Assembly (NCBI GenBank): GCA_018266395.1
Contig: JAFEAM010000002.1
Span: 34,689 to 98,688 of the forward strand
Reading direction: 5' to 3'
DNA: 64,000 nt
Source of the DNA: Bacteroidota bacterium
GTDB taxonomy: Bacteria; Bacteroidota; Bacteroidia; Cytophagales; Cyclobacteriaceae
Position 1 is the stretch's first letter. Each line of letters begins with the position of its first letter. A program made the position numbers and the translations under genes. This document shows, piece after piece, positions 17,840-27,001 of the stretch. The notes under the pieces are model-generated. The model was not told the DNA's origin. It worked only from the letters and a program-made list of their open reading frames with translations, and did no database searches.

Positions 17840-18085
17840 GTGAAGGACATCACAAAGAAATATTCCAACGGAGAGGTTACCATCGTATGGAAACCTTCTT
17901 TGTGTTCCCACTCCGCACTATGCTTCACAGGTCTAAAGGAGGTTTTTCATCCGAAGCAACTACCGTGGATCACGCCCGAAGGCTCAACAACGGACAAGAT
18001 TATCCAACAAGTCCAGAAATGCCCTTCCGGCGCTCTGAGTTACAAGATGAATAAAGCTGCCACGGATAAGTCTGCAAAATCCTGA
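17840..18085 (+). CDS. YjdI-type (4Fe-4S) mono-cluster protein
   Basis: An 81-residue small protein of the divergent ferredoxin (Fer4_19/YjdI) family. The putative cluster ligands are in SLCSHSALCFTGL and QKCPSGAL. It follows the nitroreductase stop by 4 nt if the GTG at 17840 is used; a TTG at 17807 would overlap the upstream gene by 29 nt. It may pass electrons to the nitroreductase or the pirin proteins, which is inference from the operon. Confidence 0.75.
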   Translation: MKDITKKYSNGEVTIVWKPSLCSHSALCFTGLKEVFHPKQLPWITPEGSTTDKIIQQVQKCPSGALSYKMNKAATDKSAKS

Positions 18086-18111
18086 ACTAATAATTCAATC
18101 AGTTTACAAAA

Positions 18112-20646
18112 CTATTGAGATAAGCCCTGCCTGGACAGGAACACCCCCGGATAAGTGCCGGTTGCTTTTCCTTCGTCATACACCACTTTGCCATTCACCC
18201 AAACCATTTTAATACCGGTACTGAGTGCACCAGGATTTGCAATGGTGGCCTGATCGATTACTGTAGCAGGGTCAAAAAGCACGAGGTCGGCGGCTTGTCC
18301 TGCAGCTATGAGTCCACGACCTGTAATACCGAGGTGCTCAGCTGACAGGCCGGTCATTTTATTGATAGCGGTTTCCAGCGTCATCACCTTCTGCTCTCTG
18401 ACATATCGCCCCAACACGCGGGGGAATGTGCCGAAACCACGGGGGTGTCCGTAAACCGCACCATCAGAGCAGACATTGGTATGGGGCCATGCAAGAATAT
18501 TGGCAACATCTTTTTCACTCATGGACTTGCCCATAATGGTCTCGACATCGACATTCTTGTCTTTGTTATTGAGTTCAAATTTGTCGGCTTCATCTACCAG
18601 CCGCATAAGGGTGACGTATGGCTTCTCATTGCTCAGCCGTGCCACTTCACCAACAGTCTTGCCGGCATATTCAGGATGAGGCGCAAACGCAACCAGCACT
18701 GAACCATCGGGATCAAAAAGCTGCTGGACAGCAAATTCTGCGCTGGCTGGATTCTTGTAGTCTCTTTTCGGGAACAGCACCCTCAGCGTAGACATCCAGT
18801 AGTCGTATGGATAGGCGTCTGCCGTAATGTTGATGCCTTCCGTTCTGGCTTCTTCTAGTCTCACCAGCAGGTTGGCGGCTGACCCCCAGCGGTCTTTCAG
18901 TGCGATCTTCATGTGCGACACCTGTACCGGCAATTTTGCCTGCCTTCCGATATCGATTATTTCGTCAATGGCGTCATCCATATTCATGTCTTCGCTTCGG
19001 ATGTGGCTGATATACCGTCCACCCTGACTGGCGGTCACTTTGGCAAGCTCCAGCACTTCATGTCTACTTGAAAAGAAAGCGCGTTCATATTCCAAGCCTG
19101 AAGCAAGACCCAGTGAGCCTTTTGACAATTCACTTAACAGCATTGATTTCATCTTCTCCAGCTCCTCAGGCTTGGAACTGCGAAACACACCCGATGGCCC
19201 CATCGCAGCAACGCGCAGGGTGGTATGTCCTGTATAGGTGGCAAGATTTATGGAGAGCGGATGTTTTTTCAGTTGCGATTTTATACTGTCAATTGGATTG
19301 CCCCCGCCGTCCTGTCCGACCACAATGGTAGTGATCCCCTGGTTAATGGCGGCCAGAATTTCAGGGTGTTCCATGGAGCCCCAATCGTGATGACTATGGG
19401 TATCGATGAACCCTGGAGAAAGCGCGAGGCCCTTTCCATCCAGGCTGGACTCACCTTCAAACGGGTTCAACGATCCTACTTCCCAGATTTTGTCATTCAG
19501 AATCCGCACTGAACCACTGAACGCTGCCAGTCCGGTACCATCAATAACTGAGACGTGCGTAATTAATTGAGTGGCAGGTACTGTTGGGCGCTCCCCATTG
19601 ATCCATGAAAATAATTTACTCCGGACATTAAAGGCATCATTCGTACCATTGGTCAGGACAATAATGGTCCGCTTATTCGGGATGTCTCTGATGATAATAT
19701 TGCGGAACCCAACCCAGCCACCGGTATGAGAGATGACACCGTTTGGTTCCACCCGCCAGCCGAAGCCATAAGGAAAGGTGGTACCGTCATTGAGTTTCAC
19801 GGGCTGAAAAGCTTCTCTAAGTGTTAACTGTTTGACCAGTTTTTCTCCATACAATGCCTGATCCCATTTCAGAAGATCTTCTGCAGATGCGTATACATTG
19901 CCGTCACCCCAAACGCCGTCATATCTTCCAAGTTCATTTACAACTTCTTTTCCATTCTCGCGCCGAAAGCCGTATACCCGGTTTGGAATAGTCATCTTGA
20001 GCGTAAGATTGTACAGGACTGTGTTTTTCATTCCGAGCGGTCCGGCAATCTTCTCTTGAAACATCTGATTGGCATGTGTCCCGGAGATAACTTCGATGAC
20101 TGATGCCAGGATGGCATAATTGGTATTGCAATAGCTCCATCTGGAGCCAGGCTGGAAGACCAGACTGGGTTTCACATCGCCTATCAAGCGCAGGAGTTTG
20201 GCATTGGTCAGGGTATCAAGTGGTCCGTTGTATCGCTGAGCCAGTTCGAAATACTCCGGCAGCCCTGAAGTATGGGTCATCAAATGGCGGAGAGAAATGC
20301 CAGGGTAGGGGAACGCCTTCAGGTATTTGTCGACGGGATCATCATACGAAAGTTTGTTCTGTTCCTTCAGCATCATGATCATCATGGTGAAGAACTGCTT
20401 GGACACGGAAGCCATATTGAACGATGATGACATTGTGAGTGGTCGTCTCGTGTAAATGTTCGCAACGCCGAAGGGTCGTTGATAAACCACTTTGCCTTTC
20501 TCGGCTATAAGGACGACTCCGTTGAACAGGGCCTGGCGGTGCAGTAAACTGAAGGCTGAGTCAATTGATTTTACCGGGATGTTCTTTGCGCCAGTCAGTG
20601 TCGGAGCAGAGACAAAAAATAGCAGGATGAATAACAGCCGTTTCAT
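18112..20646 (-). CDS. Serine hydrolase / D-aminoacylase fusion protein
   Basis: An 844-residue exported protein with a signal peptide (cleavage near residue 20). Residues about 25-350 are a beta-lactamase/class-C-like serine hydrolase with Ser80-x-x-Lys83 (ASVSK), YCN as the Tyr-x-Asn motif and HTGG as the KTG-like motif. Residues about 360-840 are an amidohydrolase of the N-acyl-D-amino-acid deacylase type, with the metal site IDTHSHHDWG and later VSHMK and GAVYGHPRGFGT. Both domain classes can act on amide bonds next to D-amino acids, so a role in peptidoglycan- or D-peptide-derived nutrient use is plausible. The gene is monocistronic. Confidence 0.85.
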   Translation of the reverse strand: MKRLLFILLFFVSAPTLTGAKNIPVKSIDSAFSLLHRQALFNGVVLIAEKGKVVYQRPFGVANIYTRRPLTMSSSFNMASVSKQFFTMMIMMLKEQNKLSYDDPVDKYLKAFPYPGISLRHLMTHTSGLPEYFELAQRYNGPLDTLTNAKLLRLIGDVKPSLVFQPGSRWSYCNTNYAILASVIEVISGTHANQMFQEKIAGPLGMKNTVLYNLTLKMTIPNRVYGFRRENGKEVVNELGRYDGVWGDGNVYASAEDLLKWDQALYGEKLVKQLTLREAFQPVKLNDGTTFPYGFGWRVEPNGVISHTGGWVGFRNIIIRDIPNKRTIIVLTNGTNDAFNVRSKLFSWINGERPTVPATQLITHVSVIDGTGLAAFSGSVRILNDKIWEVGSLNPFEGESSLDGKGLALSPGFIDTHSHHDWGSMEHPEILAAINQGITTIVVGQDGGGNPIDSIKSQLKKHPLSINLATYTGHTTLRVAAMGPSGVFRSSKPEELEKMKSMLLSELSKGSLGLASGLEYERAFFSSRHEVLELAKVTASQGGRYISHIRSEDMNMDDAIDEIIDIGRQAKLPVQVSHMKIALKDRWGSAANLLVRLEEARTEGINITADAYPYDYWMSTLRVLFPKRDYKNPASAEFAVQQLFDPDGSVLVAFAPHPEYAGKTVGEVARLSNEKPYVTLMRLVDEADKFELNNKDKNVDVETIMGKSMSEKDVANILAWPHTNVCSDGAVYGHPRGFGTFPRVLGRYVREQKVMTLETAINKMTGLSAEHLGITGRGLIAAGQAADLVLFDPATVIDQATIANPGALSTGIKMVWVNGKVVYDEGKATGTYPGVFLSRQGLSQ

Positions 20647-20748
20647 GGTATGCGGTTAGATAGTCGAATGAATTTAGAAAAACGGCTGATGTCAAAGGAA
20701 CCGTACACAAAAACATTGTAAAATGCCCTCTGGATGCTGCCATGTATA

Positions 20749-20756
20749 TATATTTG
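20749..20756 (+). promoter_or_regulatory. -7 promoter box for tRNA-Val
   Basis: TATATTTG matches TAnnTTTG and lies about 50 nt before the tRNA. No TTG is found at 19 nt, so the upstream element is weak or absent. Confidence 0.4.
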
Positions 20757-20808
20757 TGACCCTCAGCCGGAGGAAAGTCGCATCCGCAACACCGATATCG
20801 ACTAGTAA

Positions 20809-20883
20809 GGGGTCTTAGCTCAGCTGGTTTAGAGCACTACCTTGACAGGGTAGGGGTCGAGGGTTCGAATCCCTCAGATCCCA
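20809..20883 (+). tRNA. tRNA-Val (anticodon GAC)
   Basis: Full cloverleaf by eye: acceptor GGGGTCT/AGATCCC with one G-U pair, D-arm GCTC..GAGC, anticodon stem CTACC/GGTAG with loop TTGACAG (anticodon GAC, reading GUC and GUU), a short variable region, T-arm GAGGG-TTCGAAT-CCCTC and discriminator A. The 3' CCA is not encoded. Confidence 0.95.
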
Positions 20884-20946
20884 CACATTTGTGGAATTGA
20901 CTTTTTACGCACTCAGCAACAAGAATATACAATCAGGAATTAGTCA

Positions 20947-22431
20947 TCATTTCATCATGGCCAGAAACACTCCATTGGTCCAGCCAAATCCATCCTGATT
21001 TGGATACTCCCCGCCGCTGGCAGCACCATCTTCATTCCACACGTCATACTTCTCAGTCATCTTTCCGGTCTTCTGGTATACTTTGATCACAGTCTGTGTC
21101 CATCGGTGGCAGACTTCCCTACCCAGGTCATCAAATCCGTAGTTCATCAAACCTTTCGAAGCGATCCACTGGAGTGGAGCCCACCCATTCGGTGCATCCC
21201 ATTGCTGCCCTGAGTGGATTAGCGTAGTGGTGAGTCCGCCGTGCTTAAGAAACTTTTCGCGTAGTAATACTTCCACACCCAGGGCCTGATCAGGTGTGGC
21301 GATTTCAAAGAAGAGAGGGAAGGTTGCAGCCAAATTGAAATGACCCGTCAACTGCTCGGCTACAAAGTCGTAATCAAAAAAGAAACTTCTAGTGTGATCC
21401 CATAAGTGTTTACGGATGGCCGCTTTCCTTTTGGTCATACGCTTTACAAAATCGCTTGCCTTCGCCGCATTCCCGGATTGTTGAAAAGCATCTGCAAGAG
21501 TATGCTCAAGATAGTAGAGCAGGCAATTCAGGTCTACAGGAACAATGTCGGTGGTGTGAATGGTATCGAACCGGTTCATGTCACTGAACCATCTGCTGCT
21601 GAAGTCCCAACCTGATTCCGCCGCAGCCCTAAGATGACGAAACAATTGATCCGCTGGCTGTTCGCTTTGATGCGATAACTCAACGTCTTCCCGATAAGAC
21701 TCAGGCCGTGGCGTCGCGCTTTCATCCCAGTATCGGTTAAGTGTGCTGCCATCTGGCATGCGTACCACTCTTTTGACAGAAGACGTGCTGTCATTAAGCA
21801 TATCGTAACCGGACATCCAGAAATTGTATTCTTTTTCCATCTCCGACAGATATTGCACAAGCACTGCCGTCCCCTTTATTTCAGACAGCAGCCTGACCAT
21901 AAGCGCGAAAAATGGCGGCTGGGATCTGCCGAGAAAATAGGTTCGGTTGCCGTTGGGAATGTAGCCATACCGATTGATGAGGAAGGCGAAATTGTCGATC
22001 ATGTTGCGGATCAGATCTTCACGGTGTGAGATCTCCAGACCCAACATTGTGAAGTAACTGTCCCAATAATAGATTTCTCGAAATCTTCCACCCGGAACGA
22101 TATATGAAAAGGGTAATGATATAAGTGAACTTGATTCGTGGCCGGGATTGCGGCGAAGCACATTCCAGAGATCGTTGATATGCTCCTGGGGTGACCTGGA
22201 CAAATCACTGGTGTAAGTGCTGTCCGGAGCTTTTGGCAGTTCGAAATTTCTCCGCACGAACTCTTTCAGATCAAACCCGGGCTGTTGCTTGCCTGCCTGA
22301 TATCCTTTAAGGAGGTCCTCCATGGATCTTTTGGCAATACAGTCGGGAAAAGTTTTACCATCCGGGAAGATATTCTTCATCTGAACCTCCTCGAACAGGG
22401 GGCCCAGCTCATGGATGTACTGAATCTTCAT
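20947..22431 (-). CDS. treF: Trehalase, cytoplasmic type
   Basis: A 494-residue GH37 trehalase that hydrolyses trehalose to two glucose. Signature 1, PGGRFREIYYWDSYF, is at residues 113-127; signature 2, QWDAPNGWAPLQW, is near residue 410. There is no signal peptide, so it resembles the cytoplasmic TreF form. It is transcribed after a sugar MFS transporter with a 45-nt gap, which suggests uptake of trehalose followed by internal cleavage. Confidence 0.93.
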   Translation of the reverse strand: MKIQYIHELGPLFEEVQMKNIFPDGKTFPDCIAKRSMEDLLKGYQAGKQQPGFDLKEFVRRNFELPKAPDSTYTSDLSRSPQEHINDLWNVLRRNPGHESSSLISLPFSYIVPGGRFREIYYWDSYFTMLGLEISHREDLIRNMIDNFAFLINRYGYIPNGNRTYFLGRSQPPFFALMVRLLSEIKGTAVLVQYLSEMEKEYNFWMSGYDMLNDSTSSVKRVVRMPDGSTLNRYWDESATPRPESYREDVELSHQSEQPADQLFRHLRAAAESGWDFSSRWFSDMNRFDTIHTTDIVPVDLNCLLYYLEHTLADAFQQSGNAAKASDFVKRMTKRKAAIRKHLWDHTRSFFFDYDFVAEQLTGHFNLAATFPLFFEIATPDQALGVEVLLREKFLKHGGLTTTLIHSGQQWDAPNGWAPLQWIASKGLMNYGFDDLGREVCHRWTQTVIKVYQKTGKMTEKYDVWNEDGAASGGEYPNQDGFGWTNGVFLAMMK

Positions 22432-22476
22432 ATAAAAAGAATAAAGGCTATGGGTATAACCGTCAAAGTAGGTATC

Positions 22477-23730
22477 CTAGTGTCCTCCGGAACTGACGAA
22501 ATTCACCTTTGCCTCTGATTTTTTCTGTAACCTGCTGAAGATGGCCAGACAAATGGTCAGCATGGCTATAGGCAAAAGAGAAAAATAGAATGCCTTTTCA
22601 CCGCCATAGGCTTCAAATAAGTGACCGGTAATAATGGATCCGGTGGTGCCGCCTAACGCTGAGAAGATTACTATCAATCCTGACATGGGTCCATGTTGAC
22701 GGGGCGGGAGCGTACTCAGTATGACGGAATTGATGGCCGGATAAATAGGCGCGATGAACAACCCGATCAGCGGAAATACAAAAGCAGCAAGTGGCGCAGT
22801 GGCCCAACCAGTCACTTCTCCCTGGGCGGCGCGGGCCATAGGCATGGCAATGAGGACGAGTGTTGCGGATGCGGCCAGGCAAATCACAAGAACAAAAAAC
22901 CAATGAAGCTTCCTCAGGGCAATGCCGGCAGAGAACCGGCCTATGGCAGTGGATGCCGCGAGGATGCTGGCCATTTGAATGCTCAATGTCGCAGGCAGCT
23001 GCAGCACCTTGCTGTTGAATGTGGGGAGCCAGCTCATGATGCTTTGCTCGATGAGTACGTAGGTGAAAGCGCTGACAATGAACACCAGGACCAGTGGCTG
23101 AATCGCCAACTTGACCATATCAAAAAAGTCCTTGCTGAAAGACAAGGATTCAGAAGGACGGATGGCAGATTCGTCCAGCGTGGTAGTCCACAAGAGAACG
23201 AAAGCAATGGCAGAAATGCCGGCGAGCAGGTAGTAGACTCTGAACCAGTCGTTAGAGGTCGGCTCGGAATCACTTACGAAAGCGCTGAAAATGAAGTACC
23301 CCGTGAGAATTCCTACCATAAAAAAGGACTCAATAAAATTCATGAAGCTTGCATGGTCCTTTTTGTTGTCTGTGATAATCCCTATGGTCGCGTACACCGA
23401 CACTTTGATGAGCGCAAAGCAGGTGCCCGTTACGGCAAAAAGTACTTTCGTCATGGCGAAACTTCCCATCGAAGGCATCAACAGGCATGTGGCGGAAATC
23501 AGGCCGAGTGCAATGAGCATGGCGTTTTTGTACCCAATCCTTACAATATAAGAAGCAACAAGAAAGCTCACCGCCGCAATGCTCAGGTCTTTGAACCCCT
23601 CCAGAATGCTGGCACTCGACTCAGACACTCCGAAATTGTGCTGCACCTGAAGAATGACCGTCCCAACACTGTTGAGGAGAATGGCAAAGACAAAGTAGTT
23701 GAGGAAAAGGGAGAGTTTGATACGCCACAT
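22477..23730 (-). CDS. MFS sugar transporter, probably for trehalose
   Basis: A 417-residue protein with about 12 hydrophobic segments, resembling FucP/TsgA-like members of the major facilitator superfamily. The start is taken at the ATG at 23730 (MWRIKLSLFLNYFVFAILL), directly before the first membrane helix; the longer frame adds a Cys/Gln-rich stretch without support. The trehalase gene follows in the same transcript, so trehalose or a related disaccharide is the inferred substrate. Confidence 0.8.
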   Translation of the reverse strand: MWRIKLSLFLNYFVFAILLNSVGTVILQVQHNFGVSESSASILEGFKDLSIAAVSFLVASYIVRIGYKNAMLIALGLISATCLLMPSMGSFAMTKVLFAVTGTCFALIKVSVYATIGIITDNKKDHASFMNFIESFFMVGILTGYFIFSAFVSDSEPTSNDWFRVYYLLAGISAIAFVLLWTTTLDESAIRPSESLSFSKDFFDMVKLAIQPLVLVFIVSAFTYVLIEQSIMSWLPTFNSKVLQLPATLSIQMASILAASTAIGRFSAGIALRKLHWFFVLVICLAASATLVLIAMPMARAAQGEVTGWATAPLAAFVFPLIGLFIAPIYPAINSVILSTLPPRQHGPMSGLIVIFSALGGTTGSIITGHLFEAYGGEKAFYFSLLPIAMLTICLAIFSRLQKKSEAKVNFVSSGGH

Positions 23731-23793
23731 AGTGTTGGGGTTCTGGTTGATCACTTGTTTCTGGCAGCAGGGCGGAAATCTTGACAAAAGAGA

Positions 23794-24729
23794 TCAAATC
23801 CCCAAAACTTTCCTATTCCGGTCCTCTTTCAGGCTTGGGGGGATATGCTCCATAATTTCTTCCTTCAATGCTGCCAGCAAACTGGTTCGGTGGAAATTCT
23901 TGTTTACTACAAGGCTGATTTCCCGAACGGGTTTCGGTGGGGCGAATTCACGCACCTTTTCTTTCTGCTTTCGTGACAGATCCAGCGTGGCCAGATAGGG
24001 CAGTATGGTGATGCCCTGATGATGGTCTACCAGATTTTTCAAAGTCTCAATGCTGCCCGTCTCGTATTGGAGGCGCACCCCTCCGAAATCTTTTTTCTTC
24101 AGTTCACACAAATCCAGCATCTGGTTGCGCAGGCAGTGGCCTTCCTCCAAAAGCCACAACTTACTCAGATCAATGTCACGTGGAAGCAGATATCTCTTCC
24201 TCGATGCTTTTTCTTCCGTGGCCACATAAGCAAAGAACTCTTCATAGAAGACAGGGTGCTCGTCTAATTTCGGATCATTCAGGGGAGTGGCAAGTAGCCC
24301 TATATCCACCTCGCCCGTTTTGAGTGACTCTATGATCTTGTCTGTGACCAGTTCTCGGATGCTGATCTTGAGTGCCGGATATTTGTCTGTGAATGATTTT
24401 AGAAACAAGGGTAGCAGGTAAGGTGCTACCGTCGGGATGACAGCCAACACCATTTCCCCGGAGATTTCATGCCGTCTTTGCTGGGCGTATTCCTTCAGGC
24501 GGTTGACATCGGCAAGTATCTGGCGGGCCCGGGCAATGATCTCTTGACCCTCAGGAGTAGGAATAACCGGCTGCCGGCTGCGATCGAAGATCTTGATGCC
24601 CAACTCGTCTTCCAGCTTTTGCACCATCATGCTCAGCGTCGGCTGGGTGACAAATGTCCTTTCAGCAGCACGGGCGAAATGCCGGTGAGTATCGATGGCA
24701 ATAATATATTCCAGCTGCTGGAGATTCAT
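23794..24729 (-). CDS. oxyR: OxyR, peroxide-sensing LysR regulator
   Basis: A 311-residue LysR-type regulator. HTH at about residues 1-60 (LEYIIAIDTHRHFARAAERTFVTQPTLSMMVQKLE). The two redox cysteines are Cys199 and Cys208 (GHCLRNQMLDLC), in the same spacing and numbering as E. coli OxyR, so it should form an intramolecular disulfide on H2O2 exposure. The ATG at 24729 gives the usual start (MNLQQLEYI); the longer frame to 24906 is rejected because it runs into the next gene. A TATCTTTG box on the minus strand (24816-24809) may be the promoter. Confidence 0.93.
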   Translation of the reverse strand: MNLQQLEYIIAIDTHRHFARAAERTFVTQPTLSMMVQKLEDELGIKIFDRSRQPVIPTPEGQEIIARARQILADVNRLKEYAQQRRHEISGEMVLAVIPTVAPYLLPLFLKSFTDKYPALKISIRELVTDKIIESLKTGEVDIGLLATPLNDPKLDEHPVFYEEFFAYVATEEKASRKRYLLPRDIDLSKLWLLEEGHCLRNQMLDLCELKKKDFGGVRLQYETGSIETLKNLVDHHQGITILPYLATLDLSRKQKEKVREFAPPKPVREISLVVNKNFHRTSLLAALKEEIMEHIPPSLKEDRNRKVLGI

Positions 24730-24808
24730 AGCAACATTCGGCTCCTTGTTTCCGATTTCTTGTTTGTGCCGGGGATAAGCGTCCCCGCTGCAATAGAGCC
24801 TATCTATA

Positions 24809-24816
24809 CAAAGATA
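24809..24816 (-). promoter_or_regulatory. Candidate oxyR -7 box
   Basis: TATCTTTG on the minus strand, 80 nt before the oxyR start. No clear -33 TTG at 19 nt. Confidence 0.4.
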
Positions 24817-24847
24817 ATTGCAATCGGTCTGATTGATGATGGGAATA

Positions 24848-26953
24848 CTACCTTCTCCTTCCGCCACCCCCGCCTCTCGCTCCGCCTCCGCCAAATCCAC
24901 CGCCACCCCGGTTCATCTGCTGGAAGCCTGCGTTCTGGTTTGAACTTCGCTGACGGTTCTCATAATCCCGGTTCATGTTGTTGCGCTGGTCTGCCTGGTT
25001 CCACTGATTTCCGTTGCGCTGGGACCAGTCTCCATTATCACCGCGCTGATAGACATTCCCGCTTCTGTCGCCATACACATCATTTCGACCTCTTCCAGTC
25101 GGCTGTTGTGAAGCTTTCGGCTGCGAAATATTGTTCCCCTGACTGCGGCGATCACCTGCAGGCTGTTGCGAAGCTGATGGACCACGTTGACGGTCGCGTG
25201 TGGCGACGTCATTGCGGCCATTGTAGATATTATTGGAGCGATCAATGTTGATGTTTCCATTGTTGATGAACGTGGGCCCCCGACCGCCATACATTCCGCC
25301 ACGATAGGGAGGATAATAAGGAGGACGATACATGGGAGGTCCCCAATAGCCGCCACCGCCATAGATACTCATGTGAAACCATCCATAACTCATGTGAAAT
25401 CCCATGCTCCATCCTGTCCAGGGATTATAGTGCATGCTGAAGCCGTAGGTAACCGGCTGGGGATAATAGTAAGGACCATACCAGGGGTTGTAATAATATC
25501 CGGTACCATATACTACCGTTCCCCCGTAAACATAACAGCCTGTATAACCAGGAGTGTATCCCACGTAGACCACCTCCGGCGTGCTGTCATAAATGTAGAC
25601 GTACTGCAACGGATAGGCTGGTGAACTAGCAGGTATCTTGTCCACTTCCTTGGGCCGCTCATCACTCACCTTCCATGGACCTTTGGGTGAATCGGCAACA
25701 AACCACACGCCTGTCTCCACACAGTAATATTTGTTTCCAGATTGAAGGACTTTACTGGTGGTGTTGACAGCCAGCGAGAGCGATGTTCCTTCAATCTTCT
25801 CAAACTTGGGCTCGCCGTCATAGGTGACGGTGCACGTTGCCTTCTTCCTGTCCACCTTGGCCGTTTGAGGGATCTGCGCATCCATTACCGCCATCCTGCT
25901 AGCGGGTGTGCCCGGTACACTGGCCAGCACGTTATCCTTTTCAGATCCTTCAGGAATGTTTGCGAAGTCTTTTGGGAGCTGATCACCAGAAATGTAAGCC
26001 CAGGGTCCCTTCAGATCCGATGCCGCATACCACCGCCCGGAAAGCAGCACGTAGAATTTCTGATCTTCAATACTCTTGAATATATCATCCTCTGAGTTTG
26101 ATATGTAGAGAAGAGATGTCTTCTGAATGTTGACGTATTGCGGTTCGCCTTTGGATTGGATGAGTTCAGCAGATGTAAGACTCACCAATACAGCAGGCTT
26201 TTCGTTGGTTACCGGGGCCTTACCTTCCGTTTCTTTTTTCAATTGCTTGTCCAGGGACTGAATCCTCTTCGGCAGTTGTGCCGCCAAATTATAGTCTTTT
26301 GCGACCAAAGCAGAGACATACCAGTTCTGGCCGCCATATAAATAGTATTTCTTGTCATCAGGATTCTCAACTATGAGAAAGGGTGTATTGATCACCTTGT
26401 TCATACCCAGCTTCTCGTCTTTCTTGAGACGCGGCTCGCCATCAATGAGTACAAGGGTGGTGGGTTCAGTCTTAAAAATAATTTCAGGAGCATTGTTCTT
26501 AAAATCGGCGTTGACGGCCTCCTGCTCCTGTTCTATGGTGGCGGCAATATCATCGAGGGAAGCCACAATTTCCCATTTGGGTATTTCCTTTTCCAGGAAT
26601 GCCTTCAGCTTATTGATCTTGTTTTCATCTGTAACACCGGGAAGCCTTACTTCCGAAATGGTGATGCTCTCAAGGGTAGCCGTACGGGTATCTCGATCAG
26701 TAACCAGGGTCGCGTTGTACCAGAACACACCGAACTGCAATTCATCACCTGGCAATTCTTTTGCAGAAAAGGCTGCCCTGCCGACAAGCCGATCACCCTT
26801 GAGGCTTTCCGGTTGCGGCTGATAGATGGTGATGACACCTCCTTTTTCGGTTTTAAGTTCCTTGGGCCATATGGATTCAGCGTTCACGACCAGTGAAAAA
26901 AGGCTGATGAAGGGAATCAGTAGAATTCCTGTTTTGTTGAAAAATGTTTTCAT
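24848..26953 (-). CDS. Exported repeat protein with Tyr/Gly-rich and Arg/Gly/Asn-rich tail
   Basis: A 701-residue protein with a signal peptide (SLFSLVVNAES). The folded N-terminal half has three diverged repeats, each ending in a pattern like YYLYGGQNWYVSALV, FYVLLSGRWYAASDLKGPW and YYCVETGVWFVADSPKGPW. After about residue 450 comes a Tyr/Pro/Gly/Trp-rich segment (YYNPWYGPYYYPQP), then a long Asn/Gln/Arg/Gly-rich tail ending in poly-Gly and RRR. Relatives are annotated as hypothetical or carbohydrate-binding envelope proteins. Function unknown; the tail looks disordered and very basic. Confidence 0.75.
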   Translation of the reverse strand: MKTFFNKTGILLIPFISLFSLVVNAESIWPKELKTEKGGVITIYQPQPESLKGDRLVGRAAFSAKELPGDELQFGVFWYNATLVTDRDTRTATLESITISEVRLPGVTDENKINKLKAFLEKEIPKWEIVASLDDIAATIEQEQEAVNADFKNNAPEIIFKTEPTTLVLIDGEPRLKKDEKLGMNKVINTPFLIVENPDDKKYYLYGGQNWYVSALVAKDYNLAAQLPKRIQSLDKQLKKETEGKAPVTNEKPAVLVSLTSAELIQSKGEPQYVNIQKTSLLYISNSEDDIFKSIEDQKFYVLLSGRWYAASDLKGPWAYISGDQLPKDFANIPEGSEKDNVLASVPGTPASRMAVMDAQIPQTAKVDRKKATCTVTYDGEPKFEKIEGTSLSLAVNTTSKVLQSGNKYYCVETGVWFVADSPKGPWKVSDERPKEVDKIPASSPAYPLQYVYIYDSTPEVVYVGYTPGYTGCYVYGGTVVYGTGYYYNPWYGPYYYPQPVTYGFSMHYNPWTGWSMGFHMSYGWFHMSIYGGGGYWGPPMYRPPYYPPYRGGMYGGRGPTFINNGNINIDRSNNIYNGRNDVATRDRQRGPSASQQPAGDRRSQGNNISQPKASQQPTGRGRNDVYGDRSGNVYQRGDNGDWSQRNGNQWNQADQRNNMNRDYENRQRSSNQNAGFQQMNRGGGGFGGGGARGGGGGRRR

Positions 26954-27001
26954 AATTGCAAACGCAATGTAGTTATACCTGTCCGAATTGTCAGTGTGAT
27001 A

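Noticed and set aside
22693-23784. Long open frame (363 codons) on the plus strand
   Set aside because: It is the antisense of the MFS transporter gene, with low-complexity Arg/Gln/Glu content and no recognisable domain.
24730-24906. 59-residue N-terminal extension of OxyR
   Set aside because: It would overlap the next gene and the promoter box; OxyR homology and the exact Cys199/Cys208 numbering begin at ATG 24729.
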